From CAVQRC01 sp963715045 (lineage in GTDB: Bacteria > Planctomycetota > Planctomycetia > Pirellulales > Lacipirellulaceae), in the NCBI GenBank assembly GCA_963715045.1, contig CAVQRC010000030.1:1-42182 (forward strand): a DNA stretch of 42,182 bases, given 5' to 3'. Every line of letters begins with the position of its first letter. Position 1 is the stretch's first letter. Below the pieces are notes generated by a model, which worked only from the letters and a program-made list of their open reading frames with translations, made no database searches and was not told the DNA's origin. Below, piece by piece: positions 25,559-35,948 of the stretch. The translations under genes were made by a program, and so were the position numbers.

Positions 25559-25752
25559 CTGGTTCGCACGCGCGTAATTCACTGGAGCCCTCGGCTTTGC
25601 CGGGGGACGCGGTGGAATCACCAGCTCGACCGACTTGCTGGTTCGCACGCCACGGAAATACTGGAGCCCCGGCTGGGCCCCCGAAAATCGGTACGGGCGG
25701 GTTCTATCCGCCAAAAACTCACATTTTCGGGCGGCCCAGCCGAGGGCTCCGG
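25559..25752. repeat. Compound repeat with a near-perfect 28-base hairpin
   Basis: Two direct copies of GCTGGTTCGCACGC (25559-25572, 25637-25650), each followed about 10 bases later by a CTGGAGCCC...GGCT string. The second copy forms the left arm (25661-25688) of a hairpin whose right arm is 25723-25752; arms match over about 28 of 30 positions, with a loop holding a smaller GGCGG/CCGCC stem. The rest of the 25544-25913 gap has no supported gene. It may be a MITE-like or REP-like element, or a terminator for the beta-propeller gene. Confidence 0.75.
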
Positions 25753-25913
25753 TTGGTTGGCCGTCGCAGACCGCCGGAAGCCCCTTCAACCGGTACAACC
25801 GGTAATTGCCGGAGAAAAGTGGCCCGTTTGTGCCGCCTGTGACGATTGTGCGTCCTGGAGGGACGTCTCGGCGTCCTCGCAGTACTTCGGAATCTGTAAG
25901 GAAACGAGCAAGC

Positions 25914-27155
25914 ATGAAGTCCCGCCTCCTCGCGGTGATCGCGGTCCCGATCCTGCTCTGGGCCAGCACCGCTCGCGGCCAGTCGTTCGGCATCGAGTTG
26001 CTCAACAATGTGATGCCCGCCTCGGGGGCGATGGGCGGGGCGAGCATCGCCCGGCCGCAAGACCTGCAGTCGGCCATCTATGGCAACCCGGCGACCTTGA
26101 CCCAGATGCACGGCACCCAATTCTCGCTGGGAGGTGCCTGGATCGAACCGACCTTCAAAATTGGCGTCGCTCCTCCTGGAGTGCCGCTGCTGTTCAATGT
26201 CGACCCGTTTCCGCTCACGAAGTCTGACGCCCAGGGCGTCGCGGGTGCCAACATTGGTGTCACCCAGGACTTCAGTGCCCTTGGCAAGCCGGTCACGGCC
26301 GGAATCGGCTTATTCTCCGGTGCTGGAGCGGGCGTTGACTTTCGGCAGGTACCCGAGTCGAACGGCACGCACGTCAACATCGTTGCCCTCGACATCGTCG
26401 CCGGCGCGGGCGTCGATCTGACCGACGACTGGGCCGTGGGAGCTTCGATCACGCTCTCGAACGCGACGCTCGACGGTCCGTTTGTGGACATTTCGGGAGC
26501 GTCGTCTGACTATGCCTTGCGAGGCACGGTAGGCATCAATTACGAGTTGACTCCTACAACCACGATTGGCGGCTATTGGAAGACCGAAGCCAGCTACACC
26601 TTCGAGAACGTGGTCGGATTCGCGAACGGCGCGTATTTCGATATCCCGGTCGATCGCCCCCAGATTGTGGGAGTGGGTGTGGCGAACCGCAGCTTCATGG
26701 ATGGCCGCCTGCTGCTGGCTGGGGATGTGGTGTTCCTGAATTATGCCAACACCGAGTTGTTCAGCGCGGTGTACCGGGATCAATGGGCCATCCAATTGGG
26801 CAGCCAGTATGAAGTGAATGACCGCGTCCGCCTGCGGCTGGGATATGCCTGGAACGAAAATCCGATGCGGAAAAACGTGGGCGATCGGGCCGGCGGGATT
26901 ATGCCCCCGGGTGGAGCGAACCACATCCAGTACATTCAGGCCCTGTTCGCCGCGATTCCGCAGCATCGCATCACGGCCGGTGTGAGCATCGTGGATGTGC
27001 TGCCCGGTGTCCAATGGGACTTTTTTGCGGGCGGAATGTTCGAAGACTCCCAGACGTTTGGCGTCACCACCGCCAGTGTGAGCGGCTATTGGCTCGGCAC
27101 GGGCCTCACCTGGCGGTTCGGTCGGGGTGCGTGCGAAGAAGGTCCCTGGAAGTAG
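25914..27155 (+). CDS. FadL/OmpP1-type outer-membrane transporter
   Basis: 413-aa outer-membrane beta-barrel of the FadL/TodX family, which moves hydrophobic molecules such as fatty acids or aromatics through a lateral channel. Signal peptide KSRLLAVIAVPILLWASTAR, cleavage at ARG-QS. The N-terminal plug is typical: ASGAMGGASIARPQDLQSAI, YGNPATLTQM with the family NPA box, then alternating amphipathic strands (GTVGINYELTPTTTIGGYWK, RLRLGYAWNENPM) and a terminal Trp-Arg-Phe strand. The AAGGA about 11 bases upstream favours the ATG at 25914; the longer frame from 25806 enters the repeat region. Substrate unknown. Confidence 0.88.
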   Translation: MKSRLLAVIAVPILLWASTARGQSFGIELLNNVMPASGAMGGASIARPQDLQSAIYGNPATLTQMHGTQFSLGGAWIEPTFKIGVAPPGVPLLFNVDPFPLTKSDAQGVAGANIGVTQDFSALGKPVTAGIGLFSGAGAGVDFRQVPESNGTHVNIVALDIVAGAGVDLTDDWAVGASITLSNATLDGPFVDISGASSDYALRGTVGINYELTPTTTIGGYWKTEASYTFENVVGFANGAYFDIPVDRPQIVGVGVANRSFMDGRLLLAGDVVFLNYANTELFSAVYRDQWAIQLGSQYEVNDRVRLRLGYAWNENPMRKNVGDRAGGIMPPGGANHIQYIQALFAAIPQHRITAGVSIVDVLPGVQWDFFAGGMFEDSQTFGVTTASVSGYWLGTGLTWRFGRGACEEGPWK

Positions 27156-27324
27156 CCGGCGGTTCGGACGCGTCCCCGATGCCCGAAAAGACGTCGAGCG
27201 GAATTTGATGGCGGAGAATTCCCCGGCAAGGGAATCTAGTGAGTGTCGGCGTCCCGGTCGGGTACGATCGAGTACCAGCGGGCGGACGTGGCATCGCTTG
27301 AATTCCCCGAGGGCTGCTGCCGGA

Positions 27325-28395
27325 ATGATCTCCACTAGCCAGAACTGCTGCCCGGTTAGGCCGCAACCGCTGCTGCTGACTTTCACCGCTCCGCGAACTC
27401 AAGACCACATTTTTTGTCCCGAGTCGCGACTCCCGATTCGCCACCGGCTGGGCATTCTCGCGATCGTCGTCTCGCTGACCTGGACCTGCGGAGCCGCAGC
27501 CACAGCGGCCGTCGAAAGATTCAAAGTCGAGTCGGAGTATCTAGCCCGCATTAATGAGCTGGAACACGGCATTCTGTCCGAGGGATTTGAATCGTCCGCC
27601 TGGGACGAGGTACGGTCGCCCGACGTCTTCGATCGTCATTCGCTTCCGGAGATCATCAGCCAGGGGCTCCTCTGGGAGCCCGCTTCAAAAGACCTGTTTG
27701 GCGGTTTCGGTACGAGAGTCCATGGCCTGACGACGAATCACAATTGGGCCCGCTCCGGCGAATGGGGTGTCTACGAGGATCACGCCGGCGACATTGGCTA
27801 CCCGACCTCGATTCGGATTTCGTCCGTCAGCCCGATGTATGGGGTCGGTGGATGGTTCAACACGAATCCGGACGGGCAGTCGGTTGGCTTCCTGTTCGAG
27901 GATCGTACGACCGCGAACGAACCGGGCTATTACCTGCCCGGATATGGAGCCATGTATCCGGGTGACAATCCGTCCTTCGGACACGAATTCAGCGGGATCA
28001 TCGACCCGGATGGATTTCACGCCGTCGTGCTGACCGGCACGCTGGAAGTCAATGAGAAGAACGTTCTCGAAGGGGGGACGATCTACGGGGCGGATGACTT
28101 TACGATCGCGGTCGCTCCCCTGCTGCAGGCCGACTTCAACAGCGACGGGCGGGTCGACGGCTCCGACTTCCTCATCTGGCAAACGAACTTCCCGACGCCG
28201 CAGGACGCTGCCATGACGGATGGAGACGCCAATGGGGATGGCGATGTGGACGGCGAGGACTTTCTCACCTGGCAACTGGAGTTCGCACCCGCGCCCGAGT
28301 CCCGCGCGGCGAGCCGAATTCCCGAACCGCCTGGCGTGCTGCTGGCCGGCTCTCTGGGCTGCCTGCTCGGCGCGACGGTTCACCGCAAACGATAA
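27325..28395 (+). CDS. Dockerin-type-repeat protein with PEP-CTERM anchor
   Basis: About 356 aa. A hydrophobic leader (HRLGILAIVVSLTWTCGAAA) lies some 40 residues after the ATG at 27325; the true start may differ. The middle is an unassigned beta-rich domain (SEGFESSAWDEV, GWFNTNPDGQSVGFLFEDRT). Two dockerin type I calcium loops follow: DFNSDGRVDGSDFLIWQ (about 270-286) and DANGDGDVDGEDFLTWQ (about 301-317). The end RIPEPPGVLLAGSLGCLLGA plus HRKR is an exosortase PEP-CTERM signal. Dockerin plus PEP-CTERM is typical of Pirellulales secreted proteins. No cohesin or exosortase gene is in the window. It follows the FadL gene by 169 bases and may have its own promoter. Confidence 0.82.
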   Translation: MISTSQNCCPVRPQPLLLTFTAPRTQDHIFCPESRLPIRHRLGILAIVVSLTWTCGAAATAAVERFKVESEYLARINELEHGILSEGFESSAWDEVRSPDVFDRHSLPEIISQGLLWEPASKDLFGGFGTRVHGLTTNHNWARSGEWGVYEDHAGDIGYPTSIRISSVSPMYGVGGWFNTNPDGQSVGFLFEDRTTANEPGYYLPGYGAMYPGDNPSFGHEFSGIIDPDGFHAVVLTGTLEVNEKNVLEGGTIYGADDFTIAVAPLLQADFNSDGRVDGSDFLIWQTNFPTPQDAAMTDGDANGDGDVDGEDFLTWQLEFAPAPESRAASRIPEPPGVLLAGSLGCLLGATVHRKR

Positions 28396-28487
28396 CGCCT
28401 TGCCGCCGACTTCAATTCGGGGACAATCCAAGCCGGTCGCTGACTCGTGTCGCGCAGACCGATTCGCCACCGTGAGCCTCGAGACCG

Positions 28488-29299
28488 ATGCGTTTCAAGT
28501 ACGCGCTTAACGCCAGCACGATCAAGACGACGCCGATTCTTGCGCAGATCGAGGCGGCGGCGAAGGCCGGATTCAAGGCCATCGAACTCTGGTACGAGGC
28601 GATCGACGAGCATTTGCGGGCGGGGGGCGAACTGGCCGAAATCCGCCTGGCCCTGGACGACGCGGGTCTCGAGGTACCGACAACGATCTATCTGGACGCC
28701 TGGTTCGACGCCCCCGAAGAGGCCTATCCGGCGGTCCGTGAAGAATGCCGACGGCGACTCGGACAGGCGGCCCAAATCGGGCGCCGCACGTAATCGCGGG
28801 GCCGCCGCTGGGGAGCGCGGATCTCGACGTCGGCGCCCGCCGGTATCGGGAGCTGTTGGAGATCGGCGTTGCCGAAGGGTCCCTGCCGGCCATGGAGTTT
28901 CTCGGCTTTGTCGAGCAGATCAACACGATTGAGGCGGCCCTGACGGTGATGGATAAGTCCGGGCATCCAGACGCCACGACGGTGCTTGATCCGTTTCATG
29001 TCTTTCGCGGGGGTGGCTCGATCGGCTCGATCGGCAAGTTGACGCCGCGGCAGATCGCCATCAGTCACTTCAACGACACGCCCGCCGAGCCTCCTCGCGA
29101 ACAGCAGCACGACGGCGACCGCGTCCTTCCCGGTGACGGGCATCTCGACCTCCAGCACTACCTTTCACTGCTCGAACAGATCGGATACGACGGCTACCTC
29201 TCCCTCGAGCTGTTCTCCGAGGCGCTCTGGCGACGCGATCCGCTCGAGGTTGCCCGGATTGGTCTCGAGAAAATGCGGTCGGTCGTCGAAGGCGACTGA
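28488..29299 (+). CDS. Sugar phosphate isomerase/epimerase (xylose-isomerase-like TIM barrel), frameshifted
   Basis: AP_endonuc_2/xylose-isomerase-like TIM-barrel protein (PF01261), about 270 aa after correction. N-terminal half: MRFKYALNASTIKTTPILAQ, AAKAGFKAIELWYEAIDEHL. A single-base deletion near 28782, in GGG before CGCC, splits it; the C-terminal half resumes as APHVIAGPPLGSADL and has MEFLGFVEQINTIEAALTVM, TTVLDPFHVFRGGGS, QIAISHFNDTPAEPPREQQH and GYDGYLSLELFSEALWRRDP. These segments supply the metal-binding Glu, Asp and His positions of the fold. Typical partners are Gfo/Idh dehydrogenases. It stands alone between the dockerin gene and a dispersed repeat. Confidence 0.85.
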
Positions 29300-29315
29300 T
29301 ATCGCGATATAACGT

Positions 29316-29391
29316 GAAGCCGCTGCAAAACGTGTTTTTACCACTTCGTTTTCCGGCCGTGGGAGGCCTGAAACCGGGTGTTGAAAGGCGC
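29316..29391 (+). repeat. Dispersed repeat, copy A
   Basis: About 76 bases, repeated in inverted orientation at 39290-39367. A 26-base core (29354-29379) is identical between the copies; the flanks are similar but interrupted. It sits between two plus-strand genes and is not coding. It contains the AGGCCT and CGGCCG palindromes and a GAAACC-x-GGTTTC-like structure in copy B. Confidence 0.85.
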
Positions 29392-29456
29392 TTGTGTCTT
29401 TCCCAGCCGTGCACGCATTCGTTGCGGCTTCTCATCGTCAAAGAGAGTTGCACGAG

Positions 29457-31324
29457 ATGGAAAGTGTGGATGGTCCAACGGGCGGAATCCAAGAAGTCCG
29501 ACGGCAACAGGTGGCTGACACTCGGGCCGGCTGGTCCGGTTTGTTGGTATTCGAGTTGTTATTCAAACTTGTTTACCTCGCGGTGTTCGCTCCGCTCGCG
29601 GCATGGTTGTTGAGGACGATCCTGCAATGGAGCGGGGATCAGGTCGTGAGCAATCATGACCTGATCGCCTTCTTTCTCTCGTTGCCGGGAGTCGTCTTCG
29701 TCGCCGTTTGGGCCACCGCAGGATTTGCCGTACTGTTTTTCGAGTTGGGAGGGCTGACGCTGCTCGCCATTGGATCGCGGCGTGGCCAGGTGGTGTCGGC
29801 GGTGCGGATGCTGCGGGAGCTCGCCGGTCACCTTCCCGGCCTCCTGGCGCTGGGGATGAGGCAGTTTCTGGTTGTGGGCACTCTGGTGGCCTTCGTTCTC
29901 GCGGTTGCCGCGGCGACAAGAGTCACCCTCCTCGGAGATGGAGACATCTACTTCTATCTGACGGTGAGGCCACCTCAATTCTGGTGGGCAGTGGTGATCG
30001 TCGCCGTCGTGGCGTGCATGGCCGGGATCGTGATCGTCTCGTTGCTGCTCCGCTGGATCTTCGCTGTGCCCGTGCTGCTGTTGACGGGGAAGGCACCGCA
30101 GACCGCGATGGCCGACAGTCGCCGGCTCGTGCACGACTACGGCCTCCGGCCGTTGGGCACCAGGTTGACAGCCTGGGCAGCGATGATGATCGGCTTGCAG
30201 ATTCTTGCGGGTCTCGCCCATGCGACATTGGGTTGGGCTCTGATGTCCGTCGCCGGCGAACGTGTCCAGATGGTAATTGCCATGTCGGCGGCCCTGTTCG
30301 CGTTTGACGTGCTGCTGGCGTTCGTCCTCGGAATCGTCGCCGCAATCAGTTTTGCATTTGTCATCGCACGGCTGTACGTCGGTCTCCGCCCCGACGACCA
30401 ACTGCCTGCTTCGCTCCTTTGCCAGGACACGCCTGACCAGGGACGAATACCAGTTCCTCGTATCGCGACCGTCGTCTGTGGGGCCGCGGTCATGCTGGGC
30501 ATGTCGGCGTTTTCCGCAGGCTCGATGATTGGCCAGATTCGCCTCGATGAGCACATCCAGGTCACAGCCCACCGCGGCAGCGCGCGTTTAGCGCCCGAGA
30601 ACACGCTCGCGGCCATCTTGCAGGCGATCGAGGACGGAGCCGACTTTGCCGAGATCGACGTCCAGGAAACCGCGGACGGCGGCGTCGTGCTGCTGCACGA
30701 CGAAGATATCTGCACCGCGTGGCCCGCATCGGCAATGGCGTCTGGGAGCTCACCACTCAAGAGCTGACCGAGCTCGATGTCGGAAGCTGGTTTTCCCGGG
30801 AGTTTGCCGCCGAGCGGATCCTGACGCTCGAGCAGGCGATCGAAGCGGCACGCGGCCGGATCAAACTCAATATCGAGCTCAAGTTTCACGATCACAACCG
30901 GCAACTCCTGGCAGAGGTGATGCGGATTGTGGAGCAGGCGGCGTTCGAACAGCAGTGTGTGATCACTTCGCTCAACTTCGCCGCACTCAAGGAAATCGCC
31001 GAGAAGAAACCTTGCTTGCGGAGGGGGTTGATTGTGACGGCTGCCATCGGCGACGTAACGCGACTGGACGTCGACTTGCTCGCCGTGAAAGCGCAGCTCG
31101 TAACTCGCGATTTCGTTGCCCGCGCCCACGATTCCGGTAAGGAAGTGCACGTCTGGACTGTGAATGATCCGCAGCAGATGCTGACGATGATTCACGTCGG
31201 CGTCGATGGTATCCTTACATCGTCCCCCGATGTGCTCGTTGAACTTCTCCAGGAGATGGAGCGGATGAGTGACGCTGAGAGAACCCTCCTGTTCGTAACG
31301 GATATCCTCGCAGGTCGGTTGTAG
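29457..31324 (+). CDS. Membrane-anchored glycerophosphodiester phosphodiesterase, frameshifted
   Basis: Hydrolyses glycerophosphodiesters to glycerol 3-phosphate and an alcohol. The N-terminal 330 residues form a GPDPase_memb-type domain with several membrane helices (VFELLFKLVYLAVFAPLAAW, AVVIVAVVACMAGIVIVSLL, FDVLLAFVLGIVAAISFAFV). The GDPD domain then starts with TAHRGSARLAPENTLAAI and EIDVQETADGGVVLLHDEDI. One base is missing near 30719; after correction it continues ARIGNGVWELTTQELTELDV, GSWFSREFAAERILTLEQAI, KLNIELKFHDHN and GKEVHVWTVNDPQQMLTMIH. All metal and catalytic segments (HR, E-x-D, HD, E-x-K) survive, so this looks like sequence error in an active gene. The start at 29457 avoids the repeat upstream. 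A PfkB gene follows. Confidence 0.88.
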
Positions 31325-31367
31325 ATGGGGTGCATTGCCGCGACTAGGAATCAGCGGGAGTTTAACC

Positions 31368-32331
31368 GTGGCCGAGGATGCGATTGTCAACTGCGAGATA
31401 CCAACCGCACCTCGGTCGTGCCGGCCCTGCTGGGGGTCGGCTGCATTACCGTCGACGAGTTGCTGTACGTCGATCGTTACCCGCCATCTGATGAGAAACA
31501 GCGAATCAACCGCAGCGAGCGGAGGTGCGGCGGCCTGACCGCGGCGGCGCTCGTGGCCGCCGCCGCTCAAGGGGTGCCGGCGGCCTTCGGAGGACGCCTT
31601 GGAGAGGATGAACTCAGCCGCTTTGCGATGCGGGAGCTCGAACGAGCCGGCGTCACGCTCGATTTCGTCCGGATCGATCCGAACGCCCGCCCGATCAAGT
31701 CCACGATTGTTGTGGATTCACAAGGCGGGACGCGGAATATCTTTTACGATCTAAAAGGCGTGCATCCACTGCCACCCGATTGGCCCGCCGAGGAGGTGCT
31801 TCGCAGTGTCCAGGGGCTCCTCGTCGATCACTATAACGTCGACGCCCAGATTCGAGCCGCCCGGATCGCGCGGGATCGTGGCATCCCGGTCGTCGCTGAC
31901 TTTGAACGCAACAACGTCGACCGCTTCGATGAACTGCTGGAACTCGTCGATCACGTCGTGCTTTCTGAGAAGTTCGCCCTCCGGTTGTCGGGCCAGCACG
32001 ACCCGCTCGCCGCCGTCCAGGCCCTGTGGCATCCCCGCGGCAAGCGGTGATCATCACCCGGGGATCGCGCGGATGTGTATTCCGGACGGCGGAATCGTCC
32101 GAGATCACTTCGTTTCCCGCTTACAACGTGCAGGCGATCGACACGACCGGCTGCGGTGACGTCTTTCACGGCGTCTACGCAGCCAGCTTGATCTTGGGCA
32201 GGAGTATTCCTGCCGCCATCCGCCAGGCTACCGCGGCGGCGGCACTCAAGGCCACCGGGTCGCTTCGCCACGCGGCCCCCACGGCCGCGAAGTCACAGAA
32301 TTCCTCCGTGCGTCACACTCGCCGAGTGTGA
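31368..32331 (+). CDS. PfkB-family carbohydrate kinase, two frameshifts
   Basis: ATP-dependent sugar kinase of the ribokinase superfamily. GCGGGAG before the GTG at 31368 gives the start VAEDAIVNCEIPTAPR; one G missing near 31413 shifts to the main frame, VVPALLGVGCITVDELLYVD. It contains CGGLTAAALVAAAAQGVPAA, FGGRLGEDELSRFAMRELER and DHYNVDAQIRAARIARDRGI. A second missing base near 32048 separates GKR from VIITRGSRGCVFRTAE; DTTGCGDVFHGVYAASL holds the catalytic Asp in the GxGD motif. The last codons and the stop are supplied by the palindromic repeat at 32312-32332. Substrate cannot be named. It follows the GDPD gene closely. Confidence 0.85.
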
Positions 32332-32332
32332 C
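32312..32332. repeat. 21-base palindrome, copy 1
   Basis: GTCACACTCG, one C, CGAGTGTGAC: perfect ten-base arms. The homology to copy 2 continues to about 32354. It covers the end and stop codon of the PfkB kinase frame. Confidence 0.9.
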
Positions 32333-32727
32333 GGCGCCGCCAGACCATCCCGACCAAGATCAACGCCGCGAGTACTGACCGTGGGTCACACTCGCCGAGT
32401 GTGACGGCGCCACCAGACCACCCCGGCCCTTCACCTGGCACAGCGCTGCGAACATCGATCCGGCCGCCTCACTGCGATCCCACCATCCGCGCCGCTCGGC
32501 GAGTGCCTTCCCCGAGAGAGGCGTGTTCGCAGTTGGATGTCATTCGGTCGTGCCGACCGGTTCGCCGTCTTCGCGGTTGCCCATCCGGCGGTGGACGTAC
32601 ACGTCGATGTTGAAGCTTCGCGTGTGAACCGACCTGTCTCACATGAAGGATTGCCAGATGGGCACTGCCGAACCGATTTTCCAGGCTGACACCGAGATTC
32701 TCGAAATGATGGCGGTAAAATGCATCG
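32333..32727. other. Intergenic region after the PfkB gene
   Basis: About 395 bases without a supported gene. It holds the second copy of the 21-base palindrome (32385-32405) and otherwise nothing recognisable; a short frame beginning at 32643 has no family resemblance. Confidence 0.6.
32385..32405. repeat. 21-base palindrome, copy 2
   Basis: Identical to the palindrome at 32312-32332, in the same orientation 73 bases further on, and followed by the same GGCGCC-x-CCAGACCA string to about 32425. It is a direct repeat of a longer element of about 43 bases. Confidence 0.9.
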
Positions 32728-33220
32728 CTAATTTTCTACGCCGCGGGATCTCAGCAATTCGATCAGCTCCGCAGGATGGTCTGTCTGGATGCCATCCGAT
32801 CCCCAGGACTCCCAGCAACTGGGATCACTCTCATCCACAATCACGATCGCTCCCGCCGCGTGGCACGTCTCGACGAAGCTCTGGGAGTAATGCTTCCAGA
32901 CGGCTGCGACGACACGCGGGTTGAGTTGCTCGAGGATCTGGGGGAGATTTCGTTCGTAAATCGGATCGGGCATTCCGATGCATGTGTCCGCAGAGTCGAT
33001 GCAGTCTCTCGATATTCGTGTGCCAGGTGTACCACAGCACGTCAGGTTCCATGTGACGCTCCTGAATGATCTTCGCCAGTCGGGCGACGTCACCGTCTTT
33101 CAAGTCGAGATAGATCCCGATCTTTCCCTGACACAATTCGAGAATCTCCTCGAGAGTCGGGATTCTCGTGCCCTTCCATTGAGGACCAACCCGCTGGCCC
33201 AGCGATTCCGATTCTGGCAC
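32728..33220 (-). pseudogene. Glycerophosphodiester phosphodiesterase C-terminal fragment
   Basis: The frame from 33220 reads GPQWKGTRIPTLEEILELCQ, GKIGIYLDLKDGDVARLAKI and EPDVLWYTWHTNIER, the middle of a GDPD domain. After a frameshift near 32970-33005 it goes on GMPDPIYERNLPQILEQLNP, RVVAAVWKHYSQSFVETCHA and AGAIVIVDESDPSCWESWGS to the stop at 32728. The N-terminal third with the catalytic HRG, E-x-D and HD motifs is missing: the homology begins right after the C-rich repeat at 33228-33256. It therefore looks like a truncated, inactive paralogue of the secreted GDPD type and not a simple sequencing error. Confidence 0.7.
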
Positions 33221-33227
33221 CGCGGAG

Positions 33228-33256
33228 CCCCTGACCCCTGACCCCAGACCCCTGAG
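33228..33256. repeat. CCCCTGA/CCCCAGA repeat
   Basis: Four degenerate copies of CCCC(T/A)GA. Same family of 7-base units as 1334-1366. It marks the truncation point of the GDPD fragment and abuts the stop of the neighbouring gene at 33259. Confidence 0.75.
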
Positions 33257-33258
33257 TA

Positions 33259-33747
33259 CTAGGCCAGACGCAACCGCGACAGGCTTGCCCGGGCATCGCC
33301 CCCACTGACATCAGGTGTGATTGTCAATTCAATCACGGAGACCTGGGGCAGGTCGACCTGAAAGTCTTCCGTCTCTGAAGTGGCGTCGTGGGGGTTGAAA
33401 TTCCACTGCTGCCGCACGATTTCGCGGAGGGAATCTTCTTCGCCTGCGATCGACCAACGCAGCGTGAACTGCTGGGTCCGCTCAACGACCGGTTCGACGA
33501 ACTTCAACCAGATCCGCCGGATCCGCCGGGGCTGGTTGAGGACCAGCCGAATCGTCTGTTCGCCCGGCTCCGCGGCACGCCAGCCTTCGCCATCGTGGGG
33601 CAGCAAGGCCGACTCGATCGGGTGAGTAGGGTCCTCCGAAGTGAGTTCGACCTCGGCCAGGCTTTCGAGATCGATCCAGTCTTCCGCCGGTATCTGATCG
33701 GATGTTTCCTGGTCTTGCCGGGCGGTGGCGATGATTCGTTTTCGCAT
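33259..33747 (-). CDS. Discoidin-like conserved hypothetical protein
   Basis: 162-aa cytoplasmic protein without a signal peptide. It contains EDWIDLESLAEVELTSEDPT, HPIESALLPHDGEGWRAAEP, GEQTIRLVLNQPRRIRRIWL and EIVRQQWNFNPHDATSETED, ending DVSGGDARASLSRLRLA. I recognise it as a widespread bacterial conserved-hypothetical family whose sheet pattern resembles F5/8-type C (discoidin/galactose-binding) domains; I know no assigned function. AGGA lies upstream of the ATG at 33747. It is the only gene between 28.4 and 41 kb without a frameshift. Confidence 0.75.
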   Translation of the reverse strand: MRKRIIATARQDQETSDQIPAEDWIDLESLAEVELTSEDPTHPIESALLPHDGEGWRAAEPGEQTIRLVLNQPRRIRRIWLKFVEPVVERTQQFTLRWSIAGEEDSLREIVRQQWNFNPHDATSETEDFQVDLPQVSVIELTITPDVSGGDARASLSRLRLA

Positions 33748-33977
33748 CGAGTCTCATTCCTGCGAAATGACCCCTGGGGTCTTTTTGGGGGATTGGGGAT
33801 GGTGGGCGATTCGGGAACCAGTATATGGCATCTGAGATCGGTATGCAGTTCGCCGCACGTTGTGCGAATCCGCTCACTGCGTCCGGCTTGACCCGGGGGT
33901 GTTCGAAATTCCAAATGACGTGGCACTCAAATTGCTCTCAGAAGGAGGCAACGACCCAAATTCCGGAGGTTGCCACG

Positions 33978-35131
<1,154 letters not shown>

Positions 35132-35948
35132 TCAATACACGACAAAGCTGCCGTATCCGACGACACGGTCCTCGGAACCGCCCGCGTCGCCCGAGTTTTG
35201 CAGGTCGACCGTTTTGACATGCAGGTGGTGTGCTTTCGCCAGGTTCAGCAGCCCGCGAACTCCGCGATGGCCGCAGGCACGATCTACGCTGAGCTGCTTC
35301 CATTGACACCGTTCGATCATGCGTGACGTTTCGCTGTCGATGCCGCGGGCGGTCCAATAGTCGTGGTAGTGACTCAAGTCCGAGCTGACAACAATCAAGA
35401 CGCCGTCAATGTCCCAGAAATGTTCCAAGACTCCCGCGACTTCGTCGTCCGTTGCCTGGCCCACTGTGAATGGAACGAGCGAGAAGTCTCCCAATACCAT
35501 CTGCAAAAACGGCAGCTGCACTTCGAGACTATGTTCGCTTCGATGAGCTTCTTCCAGCAGGTGGACCTGTGGCCATCGGCAGCGACATCTCCATCGAGTG
35601 CATGTCGAGCGGAATCGTGCCAAGCGGCGTGGCAAACGCGTCGTCGTCGCTCATTGCCAGACCGAAGAATGGCACGTGGTGCGAGGGTCCTAACAAGACG
35701 ACCCGCTCAATGCTGCGGCGAACTGGCGTCAACAAGACGAACCCGCTGGCCGCCACGGACCCGGAATACCGATAGGCAGCGTGAGGAACGATCAGGGCTT
35801 TGGGTGTAGGGCCGTTCGGATCCACCGCGCCGAGCAGATCCGCAACCTCGCGCCGCAAAGCGGCAGGTTCGGCCGAGTAGAATCTTCCGGCTGCTGCCTC
35901 CGGGCGAACGTGTTTCGCGAGGCCAGGCATTGGTGCTGACTCACTCAT
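35132..35948 (-). CDS. amrB: AmmeMemoRadiSam protein B (MEMO family), frameshifted
   Basis: MEMO-family protein related to the extradiol dioxygenase fold, partner of the radical SAM protein AmrS. Visible motifs: VRPEAAAGRFYSAEPAALRR, VPHAAYRYSGSVAASGFVLL, VVLLGPSHHVPFFGLAMSDD; then, after a frameshift near 35573, HRSEHSLEVQLPFLQMVLGD, DGVLIVVSSDLSHYHDYWTA and a C-terminal GYGSFVVY. The conserved His residues of the putative metal site (PSHH, EHSLEVQ, DLSHYH) are all present. AMMECR1 (AmrA), the usual third partner, is not in the window. Its stop lies directly against that of amrS on the other strand, and its start overlaps an unsupported 87-codon frame upstream. Confidence 0.9.

Noticed and set aside
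31368..32331. Programmed ribosomal frameshifting in the PfkB gene
   Set aside because: No slippery heptamer or downstream structure at either break; neighbouring genes have similar breaks, so sequence error is simpler.
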